Assembly: GCF_049243985.1 (NCBI RefSeq)
Contig: NC_135377.1
Span: 63,250,145 to 63,314,144 of the forward strand
Source: Paroedura picta
Taxonomy: Eukaryota > Chordata > Lepidosauria > Squamata > Gekkonidae
Direction of reading: 5' to 3'
DNA: 64,000 nucleotides
Shown one piece after another: positions 1-12,400 of this stretch. A model generated the notes under the pieces. That model ran no database searches. It saw only the letters and a program-made list of their open reading frames with translations, and was not told the origin of the DNA. The translations under genes and the position numbers were made by a program. Every line of letters starts with the position of its first letter. Position 1 is the first letter of the stretch.

Positions 1-1312
1 AAGTAAGCTTAGTAGATTTATTTTATTTCATTTATACTTCCCCAGAGACTCAAGGCGGCTTACAAAAAGATTAAAATACATTAAAAGGAAACACTAAATA
101 TTAGGATAAAATTTTAAAGTTAATAATTAAATGTAAAATAACTAAACTAGCATGACTATACCAGTGGTGCATTATGCCAGAAAAATCTCTGCATCATGAG
201 TACACCAACAGTGTAAGGCTCAAAAAAACTCAAAACTGGAGACAATGCAAGATGAAGGGTTCTGTCAGAATTCTCTGTTCAGAGATCAGCCCTGCATGGA
301 CAAAGCCCTAGGCTTTTTGTGATGTGAGATGCTGCCTCATGATGCTCTTCATTAAAAGGTACAAGGATTTGAACTGCATCATTAAGGTGCTTAGCAAGCC
401 ATCATTCTTTGTTACTTATTTCATCGATCTTGTTCTTGGGACAGAAAACTGGAGGGGTCCTGAGAAGACCTTGCAGGGGGTAGCAAGAAGACAATTAAGA
501 AGAATAGTGAGGTCAGCACCTTCTCTCCTGGTAAGTGACATTCCTTGTCTGCCTCCAGACTGCTACTGTTAGGGCAATTTCCCCCTTCTCAGAAGTGTCA
601 CACTCAGTCTTACTCTCTTTTTCAGCTTGAGATGTACTTAGGAACCTAGTTTCTCCTCTTTCAAGTATGTTAATTCCTAAATAAACCTTTATCTATTCTT
701 TACTCGGGTTGTGCACCCTTGTTGTGTTAATTATTCTGTCAACATCTCAGACATTCCTGAACTTGAGTATCCACAGGTATTTCAAGCTCAAACAGATATT
801 TGAGTCAAATAGGGTTTAGAGCCGTGGTATTCACTCTGTGGCTCACAGAGAGCTTTATTTGCATTTATCATCAACCAGATGAATCATATGACTGCTTTTT
901 GCCTGTATGCCATTCTTCCAACTCAAGATGTAAGACATTAAGATAAAATTTTATATTCCAATAGCCACCCATGGACCCCATCTGGAGATAGCTAAATCTG
1001 TACATGGAGGTTCAAAAGATTTTCTGTACACTGAAAATTAAAAGAGGGGGATGGTTAAACCGCCAGAAAAGTAAAATAGCATTCTCTGTGCTTGCTCAGA
1101 GTCACTTGCAAAGCACTGGTGTGTGGGAGGAGGGCTGTACCATACACATGAGGTACGAGGAAAGTTATGCAAGCATTTTTCAATCCAAATAGTATTCTAT
1201 ACTGCCCCCATTTGGAATTAAGGAACTGTGGATGAGACCCCAAACAGACCTTAAACCCTGTATATCCACCGAACGCAATAAAGAGTAGAAGAATAAAGGG
1301 AAATATTACTAA

Positions 1313-1709
1313 CTAGTAATTAAGACCACTGTAGCTGCAATACAGCAGGCGCTAGTGGGGCAGCACACAGCCCCCGAGCAGGCAGGCCGGGGGGCAGGGA
1401 GCGACGGCGAGCTGCGCTGTGCGCGGCTCGCAATGGCCAGTGTGGCGGCGTCCTGAGACTCCATGCCGCCGGCCAGGGAGCAACCGCGAGCCACGCTGCG
1501 CACAGCTCGCTGTAGCTCCCTAGCCGGCGGCCGGCCAATCAGAGGGCCCAATCGGCAGGCGCGATTGGGCCCTCCAATTGTCAGTCCGGAGGAAGGGGCC
1601 AATCGGCACCCTTCCTCATCACGGACAGAGCCCGCCCTAACTCTTCCCCCTTAGCCCTTACCGCATTATTTAGTCCACAGCGCCCATGGCGCCGTGGGTG
1701 GTTTTAAGA
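1313..1709 (-). mobile_element. Non-autonomous Helitron-like element, copy 1
   Basis: GC-rich 397-bp block. On the minus strand it starts A|TCTTAAAAC and ends TTACTAG|T, with a degraded hairpin just before the CTAG end. It shares TAAATA..CG.TAAGGGC near its 5' end, and a body block around AGGAAGGGGCC, with the copy at 55107-55450. TC/CTRR ends and insertion between A and T are Helitron hallmarks. Confidence 0.6.
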
Positions 1710-2514
1710 TGTGATAGAGAAAATCTGTGCTAGCATTTTGAGAAGGAAATGGACAGTTGTCTCAAGCTTTAAGATTACTTGGCCACATGAGGAAAACTGC
1801 AACCAGGAAGTGACGTGAAAGAGCCAGGTTAATCCCATCAGGCTAGGATACCTAGTAGTTGTCTTTTCTCTCAAAAAATATTTGTTTAAAGAACAATAGC
1901 AACAATATTGTTCTTGTCTTGTTTTTGCAGTGCTTTTGTATGGGCTTTTTATTACAGTTGGCAGAGTTTGGATATGCAAAGAAGGGCAGAGCACTAGGCT
2001 GTTTAAAAGAAAGGAGAGAAAGAAATCTAACTAACTGTTCTGTTGTCTGCAGTCATTCTGTCTGTCCAGGAGGCAAGCAGAGAGAAAGTGTGCTCAAAGG
2101 AGCTGAAAGTCTCCCATTGAACCAATCAGGATACTGGAGGAGATCATTTGAAAGATATCAGTTCCTAATCTAACTATGCTAAACACACATCTCCTCCAGT
2201 GCCCCCTGCAGGATACTCATTTTATGCAGTTGATCATGTACATTGGGGATCTTGCATATCTGCACAATTCCAGAGAGAGAATGTATATTATATTCCAATA
2301 TTGTAGGGTAGAGGTGATTTTACCTATCGTGCTTTGGCCCTTCACTTGGATAGTAACCAACACACAGGAAACTCTGGTAGCTTCAGTAACAAATCACTTT
2401 ATTGCTTCCATCTAGAAGAGAACACTTACAAATGGGAGTGGTGGTGGTAGAAAATGTAGTTAAGTTGTAGCTAACATGGAAACTCTGTAGAGTTTTGAAG
2501 GCAAGAGAATAACA

Positions 2515-2645
2515 GAGGTGGTTTCCATTTGCTTTCCTCTGCATAGCAGCCCTAGTAATCCTTGGTGGTCGCCCATCCAAATACCAATCAATGCTGACCC
2601 TGCTTAGCTTCTGAGATCAATAAGAGAAGGCTGGCCTAGGCCATC
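2515..2645 (-). mobile_element. 5S-rRNA-derived SINE fragment
   Basis: Reverse complement carries GAAGCTAAGCAGGGT and GGTATTTGGATGGG-type strings, the internal promoter region of 5S rRNA, followed by GGCAAACCACC-like sequence. Decayed. Confidence 0.65.
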
Positions 2646-3529
2646 CAGCTCAGTAAACCTCATTAAATATACCTAAGTAAGTTTCTGAGTGGGCCTGCTT
2701 AGGAATGGCACTTTAAAACATACCAAGAGACTGCAGCCTCAACACACAACCCAAATGAAGCTGTGAGGATGGATCAGAAACCAGCTTCTGAGGGCTCACT
2801 CAAAACTATACACATCTGCATGCATCACAAGCATAAGCAGCAAACTATATCTTGTGCAAGTTTGTTATTAGATACTTGTGCACAGCTAATTCTAATTCTA
2901 TGCATGCTTAGCATGATGCAAGTCCCACAGACTTCAATGGGTCTTGCCACAGTTAATAAGTGTGGTGAAAATTGCAGTCAGAAAGGTTTTTCTCCTATTA
3001 AGCCTTGTTGCTGTAGAGTTACAGTATGGAGAGCCCCCTACTGATCACATAGTTCCTTTCACTCTCAAATGTAAATGACAAACTAGGGATCCATTCCAGG
3101 TAGCACAAATTTCATAGCACAAATTTAACCAGCATCTGATTAAAAGAATATTAAAACAGACAGCTATATTTAATTATAAGCAACAACAGTACACATTAGG
3201 ATTTAACAGGCACGAGGCATTCAAAAGTCTAATGTGATTTTTGTGCAATAAATAAAAACAAGCAGATTGTCTTAATTTAGGAAGAAAGAAAATACACCAA
3301 CCGTCTCAGACTACAGAAGGACAAGAGTGTGATCATGGATGTTTTCTCCTGTGCAGCACAGCAGTTTGGTATGAGTGGACTAGGGATGCCAGCCTCCAGG
3401 TGGGACCTTAGGATCCCTTGGGATTATAGCTCATCTCCAGATTCAAAGGCATGATGGCAGGGCCGCACCATAACGGACCTCTGGAGAGCCACAGTTTGGC
3501 CACCCCTGAGCTGAGAGAACCTTTCCCTT

Positions 3530-3752
3530 TTTTGTATCCAAAGGAGTCTCAACATTGCTTACAATCTGCTTCCCTTCCTCTTCCTGGAACAGATACTCTG
3601 AGGTAGGTGGGGCTGAAAGTGATCTAAGAGAACTGCTCTACAAAACAGCTCTATCAGAACTGTGACTAGCTCAAGGTCACTCACTGACTGTGTGTGGGGT
3701 TCTTCAGATTAGAGACCACCACTCTTAAACACTACACCACGCCAGCTCTCAG
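3530..3752 (-). mobile_element. tRNA-derived SINE, old
   Basis: Minus strand begins GAGCTGGCGTGGTGTAGTG-like and runs through CACTTTCAGCCCCACCTACC to a GCTTACAATC-type end. Diverged copy of the family described at 51329. Confidence 0.6.
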
Positions 3753-4547
3753 AAGCTACAAGATTGTTTGATACCTATTTTAGCTTGGACATATGCGGAA
3801 AGGAAATCATTGGATATTGTATCATTTTATAACCTAGACTAGGACTGTCAACAGATTACAATCATGTTTGATTGTATATGTTTCCGCAAGGCATATCTTT
3901 TAAGAGGAGGAGGAATGCCTCTTTTAAACTGGTGCCTTATATCCATAAGTTAATTAGTTCTTAAATTGTTTAAAAATGCTGCATTTAAAAAACCTCTTGA
4001 GGGCTAAGGCGGCTACTAGCAATCTGCTGATTCAGGCTCAAGGTCACCTTGTTCTGGGCTGCCAACTAGCCTTCTCTGGGGCATTCATCAGTAGCAAGTT
4101 GATCTCAACTTCACACCAGGATCACTCAAGATGGGCCCTCAGGCCCCAAGATGTTTCCACATAAGGGCTGGTGCTCTCCATGGTACTGCAATAGTTTCTA
4201 AACTAACTAGAAGGGGTGGGATCCACATGTCCCTCCAGACAGGTCCTTGGGGACAGCCTTGCACAGTTCATGGAATACTGAGCTAAAAGGTCACAAACTC
4301 TTGGTTCCTTCATCATCCACAAAGTTGAGACTTTTCTTACCACGTTTCAGTTCACTAGCATATTGAGGGCCAGGCTGGCTGCCTTTGGATGCACTCAGGA
4401 AACTTTGGGGCACAACCCTTTGTACTGGGGTGGCCACACAGGTGGCAGGATTTGGCCTCTCCTCCACTTGCATATTGGGTAGAATTGGTTGGTCCTAATA
4501 AAAGGTATTACATAAATTTGGCCTTATCAATACTGTCTGCCTTTTAA

Positions 4548-4731
4548 GAAGAGCTGGGGTTTTGTACCCCACTTTTTACTACTAGGAGTAATAAAACTAA
4601 CTTCCCTTCATCTCCCCACAACAGACATCCTGTGAGGTAAGTGGAGCTGAGAGAGCTCTGAGAGAACTATGACTGACTGATTCTCCAGATTAGAGGCTGC
4701 CACACTTAACTACTACACCAAGCTGGCTCTC
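4548..4731 (-). mobile_element. tRNA-derived SINE
   Basis: Minus strand starts GAGCCAGCTTGGTGTAGTAG, with AGCTCCACTTACCTCACAGG further in. Internally deleted. Confidence 0.65.
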
Positions 4732-6054
4732 ATGCAAGATCTCAAAAATTCTGTCAAATGTGACCAGTTTGTATCCCAGATTCTGACCACAAAAACAAAC
4801 AACATATGCTGTGTAGGATGTAGTAAACTATATTTTTGGATGTCTAGAGTGCAGGAAAATAGATCTTTTTGAAGGTAAGAATTCTTTAGATCATTGACCA
4901 CCACAGAATGAATCCATTTCATTTAGCACAAATGTATATATTTTACTATTAGATATAAGGGTCTGGAAATGGTTAAGCATTTTTAAAAAATACAAATATC
5001 TTCAATATCCCTATTAAGCTTGTGTGGGCAGCTTTTTGGCCCAACAGTAAATTTCCACTGCCAACTGGACCACAAGTTTCCTTTGTGAAAGCAGACTGTG
5101 CAATCAATGCTATGCTAGCGGGCATTGCTACTTCAGGAAAATTTTGGTGAGAGACCCACTGATCCTTTCAAAGGCACGATGCCTGACACATGCACACATG
5201 CATGATTTAACCACAAATATGAATGCAATGCTCTGCTGAAGGATTTTAAGGCAAAAAATTTGAAAGATTCTATCTCCTATATGCATGACAAGGTCTGGGG
5301 GAAATACAGTGGTATATGTAGGGGGGGTCTCACCTTTGTCTTCTGCCTTGTTGATTCACAGACAGTCACTAACTCTCAAGATGTTTCTGATGGATACAGT
5401 CTTCTTGTACTCTGGATACAGTTGCTGTTTTTTCAGCATATGATGTTAAGGAACTAATAATAGCTTTTGAACTCCTTTTCTTGCCTAGACCTTTTGGTCC
5501 TCCTAAAGTACTTTCCATCCACAGTTTCCACAAGAGATAGGAGCTGCCAAAGTTCAGAGTCTCCATGCCCCAACAGTGTTAGACAATGTATCATGGCTTG
5601 TCCTGCTGTAGATACATCTTCTGCTTGACATGAGAATAGGGCAAATGGCACCTCCAGGAACTGTGCCACAGAGGGGTTTACAGTTACAAAAGTCTACTCA
5701 CAGGAAGTGATATAGCCAGTTCGTTTCTGAAGGCTCCTCCTCCAAAGAGTAAATTCATGCCATAGTTCAAGAACAGAGTGCTAGAAAGATTCTCCCTCTA
5801 AGGTTTCTCCCAGTTTTTGCCTGTTGAGGTGAAGAATAAAGAAAGTTCACCCTGGAAAGAAAGGACTGTTGTGTTGTGTATTCACTTGAGGATGACATGA
5901 AATAATCGCTGCCAATTATGAATGTATTATATGTATATATATTTCAAATAACAGCATGGAGAAATCAGAGATTTGTAGCTGATTAGGAATGAAGAAAAGA
6001 TGGGATTTAATGTACTGGGTAAATATAAATCTGGCATACATTTGGTCTCTAACT

Positions 6055-6115
6055 TACAGGCATGTTCAGCCTGGAAGAGGAGGTTGAGAGAAGACATGAT
6101 TGCTGTCCACTGATT
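6055..6115 (+). mobile_element. CR1 scrap upstream of DEK
   Basis: TGTTCAGCCTGGAAGAGGAG, then GTTGAGAGAAGACATGATTG, the same strings as the CR1 copy at 61830. Confidence 0.55.
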
Positions 6116-6207
6116 CCACTGCTGAACTACTCTGACTGTGAATTTTTTCCTGTAGATATGTGGAAAACGATATTGGCTAGATATCAGGAAAAAAATTCAC
6201 AGAGTAG

Positions 6208-6310
6208 TTTGGAATGCAGCCACTTAACTGTGGAATTCCTCCCCTCCTCCCCATTCTGAAAAGGGTTAATCTGTGTACAATATTTGTATGTTTTGATTTC
6301 CAAAATATTG
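6208..6310 (+). repeat. Direct repeat, left copy, flanking the DEK CpG island
   Basis: TTTGGAATGCAGCCACTTAA, then CTGAAAAGGGTTAATCTGTG, then TGTTTTGATTTCCAA. The same order recurs at 8068-8195. Confidence 0.8.
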
Positions 6311-6317
6311 TTCTGGA

Positions 6318-6615
6318 GTGCCTTGAATACATCCCACTGTTTTTTGAGGTACTATGGCTGGTTTAATGCCCATTCCAGCCTGTTTCAGGGGCATTTTGGC
6401 ATGGAAAGGGTTCAAGGCGTGGGGGCTCCACTTTTTCATTTTGAAAATATTGTCCTTGTGTCTATAATGCATTCCCCTGTTTTTGGTGGTACTCTTGCTT
6501 GCCAGTGGCAATTTGGCCCATAACGGGTTAACAAAGGAGTGAGAGTAAAGCATCCCGCTGTTTTTTGTGGTACTCTTGTTGATTTAATGCCTGTTTCGGC
6601 CCGTTCCGATCCTTT
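6318..6615 (+). repeat. Degenerate tandem repeat upstream of the DEK promoter
   Basis: Three loosely matching units (about 6325, 6469, 6549) each carry CATCCC/CATTCC.CTGTTTTT, then GGTACT and a TTTGGC/TTCGGC string. Spacing varies from 80 to 145 bp. Confidence 0.55.
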
Positions 6616-7080
6616 CTGGCTTTTACCCTGTCCCATCAGAGGAAAAAAGTATTTTGCTTCTCCTATCCTCCCCCCACCTTTGTTTTCGGTTTATGTGCTT
6701 TCACGTTATTTTTGTTTTCTTATGGCTGGAAAATCATAACATGATGGCATTATTTCTATATGGGATATGAAGTTAGCAAATGATTTTATTTTATTGCGAT
6801 TTCTTGATGCGGCTTTTTTCTGTGTGTAAAAAAACCCAGAACTTTATTATTCTTATTTTAAAAAGAGAGGATTTATTGCTCTGTTCCGGGGGCTCAGTTA
6901 AAAGAGCATCCCCATGCAGCCGCCACTGATGTAAACACAAGCAGGCGCCCAACCCAACCAAAGCAACGAGCAGATCGAGGGCTCCACCCCGCGCATGCTC
7001 CTTGAGCCCTCCTCGCCTCCTCCCTCCTTCCTGCCCTTCTCTCCCTCGCCCCGCCCGACTGCCCACACGTCCCGCGAGCT

Positions 7081-7140
7081 GATTGGCTGGCGCTTTCCCG
7101 CTTCCTTCTTCCCCTTTGACAACCCGCCATTTTGAAACGT
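7081..7140 (+). promoter_or_regulatory. DEK: DEK core promoter with NF-Y, E2F and YY1-like sites
   Basis: Inside a CpG island (about 6900-7640) three close motifs can be read: an inverted CCAAT box (GATTGG, 7081-7086), a perfect E2F-type TTTCCCGC (7094-7101) and a YY1-type CCGCCATTTTG (7124-7134). From memory, the human DEK promoter has been reported to depend on NF-Y, YY1 and E2F, so the arrangement fits orthology. No TATA box is visible. The transcription start is inferred to lie just downstream of the YY1 site. Confidence 0.65.
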
Positions 7141-7295
7141 TGTTGCTTTTCCTCGGGGGGAAGAGGAGCGCTGAGCTCGCGCCTGGTCCCACCCTCTTGC
7201 CTGCTCCCGTCAGTCACGGGGCCCGTGGTGGTCGTTGGGGGCTTTTGTTTGCTGCCGCTGCCGCCCTCACGCTCAGGGGCCTCCCTGGCCAGCAG
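7140..7295 (+). other. DEK: Candidate noncoding exon 1 of DEK
   Basis: The exon holding the DEK ATG has a clear splice acceptor at 9361-9362, so a 5' noncoding exon must lie upstream. The sequence GCAG|GTGGGT gives a good donor at 7296, downstream of the promoter motifs. The left boundary is a guess. Other GT sites in the island cannot be excluded. Confidence 0.4.
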
Positions 7296-8067
7296 GTGGG
7301 TGGTCCGTTACTCCCTCGGCAACCACCGGAGCGGAGCCCAACGGACGGAGCGGCGCGCGGGGAGTGGGGGCGGCGCTTGTGTCAAACCGAACGTCGCGGA
7401 GGCCTCGCGCAGGGAGGAGCTTGGAGAGGGCCGCTCTTCCCCCGCTGCCCCGTGCCCGAAAGTGGGTCCGCCCGGGGGGGGGAAGGGGGGAGCGCGAGGC
7501 CTGGTGTCTCCCGACCAGCAAGCCCCGCTTTCCCGCCGAAATTCTCTTGCTGCCTTCTTCCGGTTCTTCCCTCCCCTTCCTCCTGTTGCCGCGGCTGGCT
7601 GCTTCCCTGCGTCTTTGACGCTGCGGGAAGCAAAAGAAGGCGTGTGTTTCCTAAACAATAATAATAGTAAATTTTGGTTTCTCTCCCACCCTGCCCTGAA
7701 CCCATTCCGTACTCATTGGGTAATACACTTTCAGGGCACTTTAGAAGTAGATTTTAATGTGTTGGTCAGGAAAATCCATCCACAAAAGGACATCAAAAGT
7801 ACATTATTCAATGTGTACTAGAATGAACACTCTGGGCCCATTCTGCTCGTGTTGGATGATGCACTTTAGAAGTAGATTTTCATGTTCAGAATTGCAGTTT
7901 CTCTTCCCGGGATGCCCCTCCCCTCCCCATGTGTCCAGCAAGTTTTGTGAAGCTTTGCATTCCGGGGAGAGGCACGACAAATGTGAAGCCTCTAGTTGGC
8001 CCATGGTTTGTTCTGTCCACTTCTGAACCCGTGAGCAACAACTACCCAGCACCTCTCTGAAAACCTC

Positions 8068-8195
8068 TGCTCAGTTTGGAATGCAGCCACTTAACTGGAA
8101 TACTTTCTCCTCTGCCCTCCAGTTTGCAGGCATTTTGGCCTGAAAAGGGTTAATCTGTGCACAGTATTTCTGTGTTTTGATTTCCAATATATTGT
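8068..8195 (+). repeat. Direct repeat, right copy, flanking the DEK CpG island
   Basis: TTTGGAATGCAGCCACTTAA, then CTGAAAAGGGTTAATCTGTG, then TGTTTTGATTTCCAA. Pair of 6208-6310. Confidence 0.8.
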
Positions 8196-9373
8196 TTGTT
8201 TAATGCAATGCTTTGCACAGGAATATCCAGCGGCAAAAGCACATCCAACATGTATGGAATGTGGTCTGCTCAGGGTGGGTAACAGCCCACTTAAAAATTA
8301 TATTGTTTTAATTTTTTAAAATCATTTAAACTGCCTCCTCCTAATAATAATTCAACCTATTTGATAGCAGGAAAGGATTGCTGCAGTGGCCTTAGGCAGC
8401 TGCCTCTGAGTTCAACTGACAGAGGGGAGCTCCCACAAACTCTTTGCTGTTGACAGATCTGTACACATTGGATAATGTATTTTCAGTGTGCTTTTGCAGA
8501 TGGATTTTCCTGTGCAGAACAGGAAGATCTACTTTCTAAGTGCGGTTGCAGAGCTGTAATTGTTATGGACAAGGGGAAAGTCGGGAGCATAGTTCATTTT
8601 CAGCCCAAAATGCAGAGTAGCTTTGTGTAGCTTTTGGATATTTAGGAAACAGCCTTATTGTAAAAGTATCCTAAAGAAGAGATCCCTGTAACTGCACTGC
8701 AGCCTATGCTACATTGTTCTAAAGAGGCCTGAGTCTGATTAGTTTGTAGCCAAAACAAAATTCTTGTTTGTGCTGTGGTATAAGCTTTTGTAGGCTACAA
8801 TCTGCTTTGTTCATTGGATTCAGTGGTCTGTTGAATTAGGTGGTGTGGGGGGGGGGAGTTTTACATCAGAACAAATATAAGACCAAATAGTAAGAAAATC
8901 TGTCTAATCGATTCCAGGGTTTGTGTTTGTGCATGTTTGAGTACATTGCTAAAAGAAACCAAATTGTTAAAAGAAACCAGACCCTAGCCTTTTGCTTTTT
9001 GACAATGTTACCTGTATCTGGTCTAAATCATGTCTGATTAACTTTTAAAAACAAAGCTGTAGCTTCACAAAGAGCCCATGTCACAATAATTGTGTGTGTA
9101 GCTTGCTTGCATATAACAAGATTCATTGCAGATTATTCTTCATTTGTTCTTCTTTACCACATGAATTACAGTATAGTGTATGGTGCTAAATGTGTAGTGA
9201 ATATTCATAGCTATTAAGGAACTGATTAAGTTGTAGCAACTGTTCATAAATTAACTGGGCACTCGTTAAATCTGCTGTAGCTCTTTCCTGTGTTGTAAAC
9301 AAAATTCAAAGTTGCACTTTCAAAGTAGTGTTGACACGTTATCTGCTTCTGTTTCCATTCAGAAGAACCAGCC

Positions 9374-9485
9374 ATGACTTCTGTTTCCGAAAAAGATGAA
9401 GTCCAATCTGGCAAGCAAATAGAAGAGAAAGAACCTAAAACTGAAAATAGTGATGAGGAGGAAGAGGAGGAGGAAGAGGAGAAAG
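9374..9485 (+). CDS. DEK: DEK coding exon 1
   Basis: The exon begins at 9363 after a pyrimidine-rich CCATTCAG acceptor, with ATG at 9374. It encodes MTSVSEKDEVQ and the acidic run, ending in EEEK plus one base. The donor is AAAG|GTGTGT. Ends in phase 1. Confidence 0.92.
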
Positions 9486-12400
9486 GTGTGTTATCCACGA
9501 AGGGCAGGCATCAGTGTGATGTTAAGGAAAAGATTTTCGATGTACATATCTTTGGATGACAAGTCCAAGCTAACTTCTTTCTGCTTCTTTGAATAACTTA
9601 CACATTTACAAGATGCGGGATCAAGCAGCCTCTAATGATATGTTTAGATAAAATGTTTTCGCATACACAGATATAAAAATATAATTTAAAATTTCTATCT
9701 ATATTATAAGGAGATATGTTCATTCTGTGGCTGCATTCAGACACTGAAGTGAAGCCCCTTCAATCAAGCTCTAGTTTGCTGCAGTGAAAATCTGGATCCC
9801 AGGGCTAATTCCAGGGCATTCTGCTCCTGTGTGGATGGATTACTACCTCAGCTAGTAGTTTCAAGAGCTGTAGTTCCCATTGCAAGAGGATGACCACACG
9901 GTCAATTGCCATCACTTTCTCAAACTTCATTGCCCTAAGAGAGACAGCCATGTGTGTAATGGGGAAAAAACAAAGGATGGATAACCACTGCTTCGCCAAC
10001 AGTTACTGAGCTTGATTGAGTGGCAAAGGCTTGGTCTCCATCTGCCCTTTCTTGTTATTTTTTTTTACTTCATCCTGTTGATTGTAGACAATCTGTTAAA
10101 AGATAACCATCACTTATCCTTATGCATTGCTATATTGTGTTGGTCGTTAGTTTTAACAGATCTTGTACACCATCCTGAGCTGTATTGGGAAGGCAGTATA
10201 GACATTTAATAAATAATAATAATATATGCCACAAAATGTTCTTAGCATGGGAATCCAGTGGCTGTTTATTTATTTAGGCTTTCACACACTGCATATTCAT
10301 AAAGATGTCTGTCATATTTTTGTACTCAAAGGTGACTGATTACAAAAGAAGGATGTGCAGATTAAATGTGTTAAATACAATAATTATAATTGGTTTTTAG
10401 TGATAGTACTTTAAATTATTTCTTGTAAATAGCAACTTTGTGGGTCTCAAACAATTCTACTCTCTACATAATTCTATCTATTAGGGCCAACCTAATAACA
10501 CATAAGAGCCTCTTGTGGCGCAGAGTGGTAAGGCAGCAGACATGCAGTCTGAAGCTCTGCCCATGAGGCTGGGAGTTCGATCCCAGCAGCCGGCTCAAGG
10601 TTGACTCAGCCTTCCATCCTTCCAAGGTCGGTAAAATGAGTACCCAGCTTGCTGGGGGGTAAACGGTAATGACTGGGGAAGGCACTGGCAAACTACCCCG
10701 TATTGAGTCTGCCATGAAAACGCTAGAGGGCGTCGCCCCAAGGGTCAAACATGACTCGGTGCTTGCACAGGGGATACCTTTATCTTTAATAACACATAAT
10801 TGTGTGCCATGTGTCATTTGGCTGGTCTTAGTAAAAGCTGTTATAAGTGATGAGAATGCTCCCAGTGGAGAAAAGGTATGAGTAATGCTGCTACTAGAGA
10901 TGGGCATGAACTGAATCACGAATTTTGCCATGCTTGTGGTTTGTGAACAGAAGTTCATGGATGGAGAAGAAAGTAGGGATTTAAAGGACTCTGATTCCCA
11001 GTTTAAGCCCTTATTTTCTGTTCTTTGCAAAAACAGCTGAGTGGCAGGGAGGTGCTCCCCAATGCCTGGTGATATAGGGCAGTCTTCTCTAATCCCTTTT
11101 CTAGTATTGTCTTTTTCTGTGAGGCTTGTCTTCTCATAAACTTACCAAAGTATAATAGCCTTAGACTAATCATTTTAGTTTCTTAGGACAGTTCTGACCT
11201 GATGTGATTTAGAATCCACTGGTTTTTTTGGTAGGCAATCAAAACAATTCCTCCAAAATCACATTTCAAAGTAATGAATATTCTTCCCTGTCAGCTTTAT
11301 TAATAGGCCAACTTCCACACCAGTATATATTAATAGGGAATACCATAGCATTAATTATCTTAATCTTGGTCACCAGCAACACATTTAAGGATTTTTTCTA
11401 GTTCCTTCATGGCTGCTCTTCCGTCTCAATCTAGTTCTCATTTCTTTATTGCAGTCTCCCTTTTGGATGATAACTTAGTCAAGGAGTAGAAAATCTTTAA
11501 CAATTTCTTCATCATCACCCTTAAAGTTGATTAATAGTAAAGCCAAATATAGAAAATGTGAAATAATAAGCAGGCCTGTGACTAGTAAGGTATTTTGAGG
11601 GTGCATCCATGCATGATTATGCTGATTTGTAACCTTGGGACTGTTTCAGTGACTTGCTCCTGCAGATAGCATGCATATTATTCATCCTAGTGATGAAAAA
11701 AAGACGTTAAAAACATTGTGTTACCTGTGAAAGCTGGTTTTGTTATGTCTCACCAGAGTGCCAATGTATTGTGGTGGGTAAGGTATCAGATTTGAGGCAA
11801 TGGAGATCTGAATTGAGGTCTCCACATGATCCTAAAGCATAATCAATTAGACCGTGAGATTATCACTGGTCCATTTGACAGAGTTATGGTGAAAATAAAA
11901 TGAGATGAGAAATCCTAAATTCCTTGCAGGGTAAAATATGTAAAGTGCAAATCTTTCGCCATTTTCTAATTTGTGGGTGGGAAGAAAGCTCAAGTATATT
12001 TATGCACAGAGGAAACAACACTTAACTGTCTCTTTCAGAAAAGAGCCTTATTGTTGAAGGAAAAAGAGAGAAGAAGAAAGTAGAAAGACTGACCATGCAA
12101 GTATCCTCATTACAAAAGGAGCCTTTTACAATTACACCAGGCAAGTTTTTAAAGCATATTTCTGTAATAAGCATAAATGATCGTCCTTTTGTTTTAGAGC
12201 TTCTAAACATGCTAAATTAAAATGGGTTTTCTCTTAGAAATGAAGTGTGCTAGCAATAAACTATCACAACCTACCTGATTCAGGACTTTTTCTTATTTTC
12301 TACCATGTTACCAATAACAAGTCCCTTAGGTTGGAGAGGTATACCAGAGTTTCTCAAACAGGGTTTTCTGAAACTGGGGTTTTGTGAAACTCTGGGGTTT

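Larger units (their letters stand above)
1..6900. other. Intergenic region upstream of DEK
   Basis: No gene recognised. It holds an L2-like tail on the minus strand (about 15-170), a Helitron-like element, a 5S-SINE piece, two tRNA-SINEs and a CR1 scrap. The stretches 1710-2500, 2650-3520, 3760-4540 and 4740-6050 show nothing I can name. Confidence 0.5.
6900..7640. promoter_or_regulatory. DEK: CpG island at the DEK 5' end
   Basis: A GC-rich stretch dense in CG dinucleotides within an otherwise AT-rich locus. It covers the proximal promoter and the presumed noncoding first exon. Long open frames here on both strands are a by-product of base composition. Edges are judged by eye. Confidence 0.75.

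Noticed and set aside
1309-1654. GC-rich block that looks like a CpG-island promoter
   Set aside because: Shared sequence and ends with 55107-55450 show it is a Helitron-like repeat, and no exon follows it.
7083-7821. Open frames of 192 and 229 aa in the DEK CpG island
   Set aside because: Low-complexity Pro/Ala/Gly/Arg products with rival frames on both strands, no known domain. They follow from GC content.
9805-10209. Small frames in DEK intron 1
   Set aside because: Short, AT-rich, partly an L2-like tail (about 10140-10225).
10464-11030. 188-aa minus-strand open frame
   Set aside because: Most of it is the antisense of a Sauria SINE; the same peptide string recurs at 53019-53255 for the same reason.
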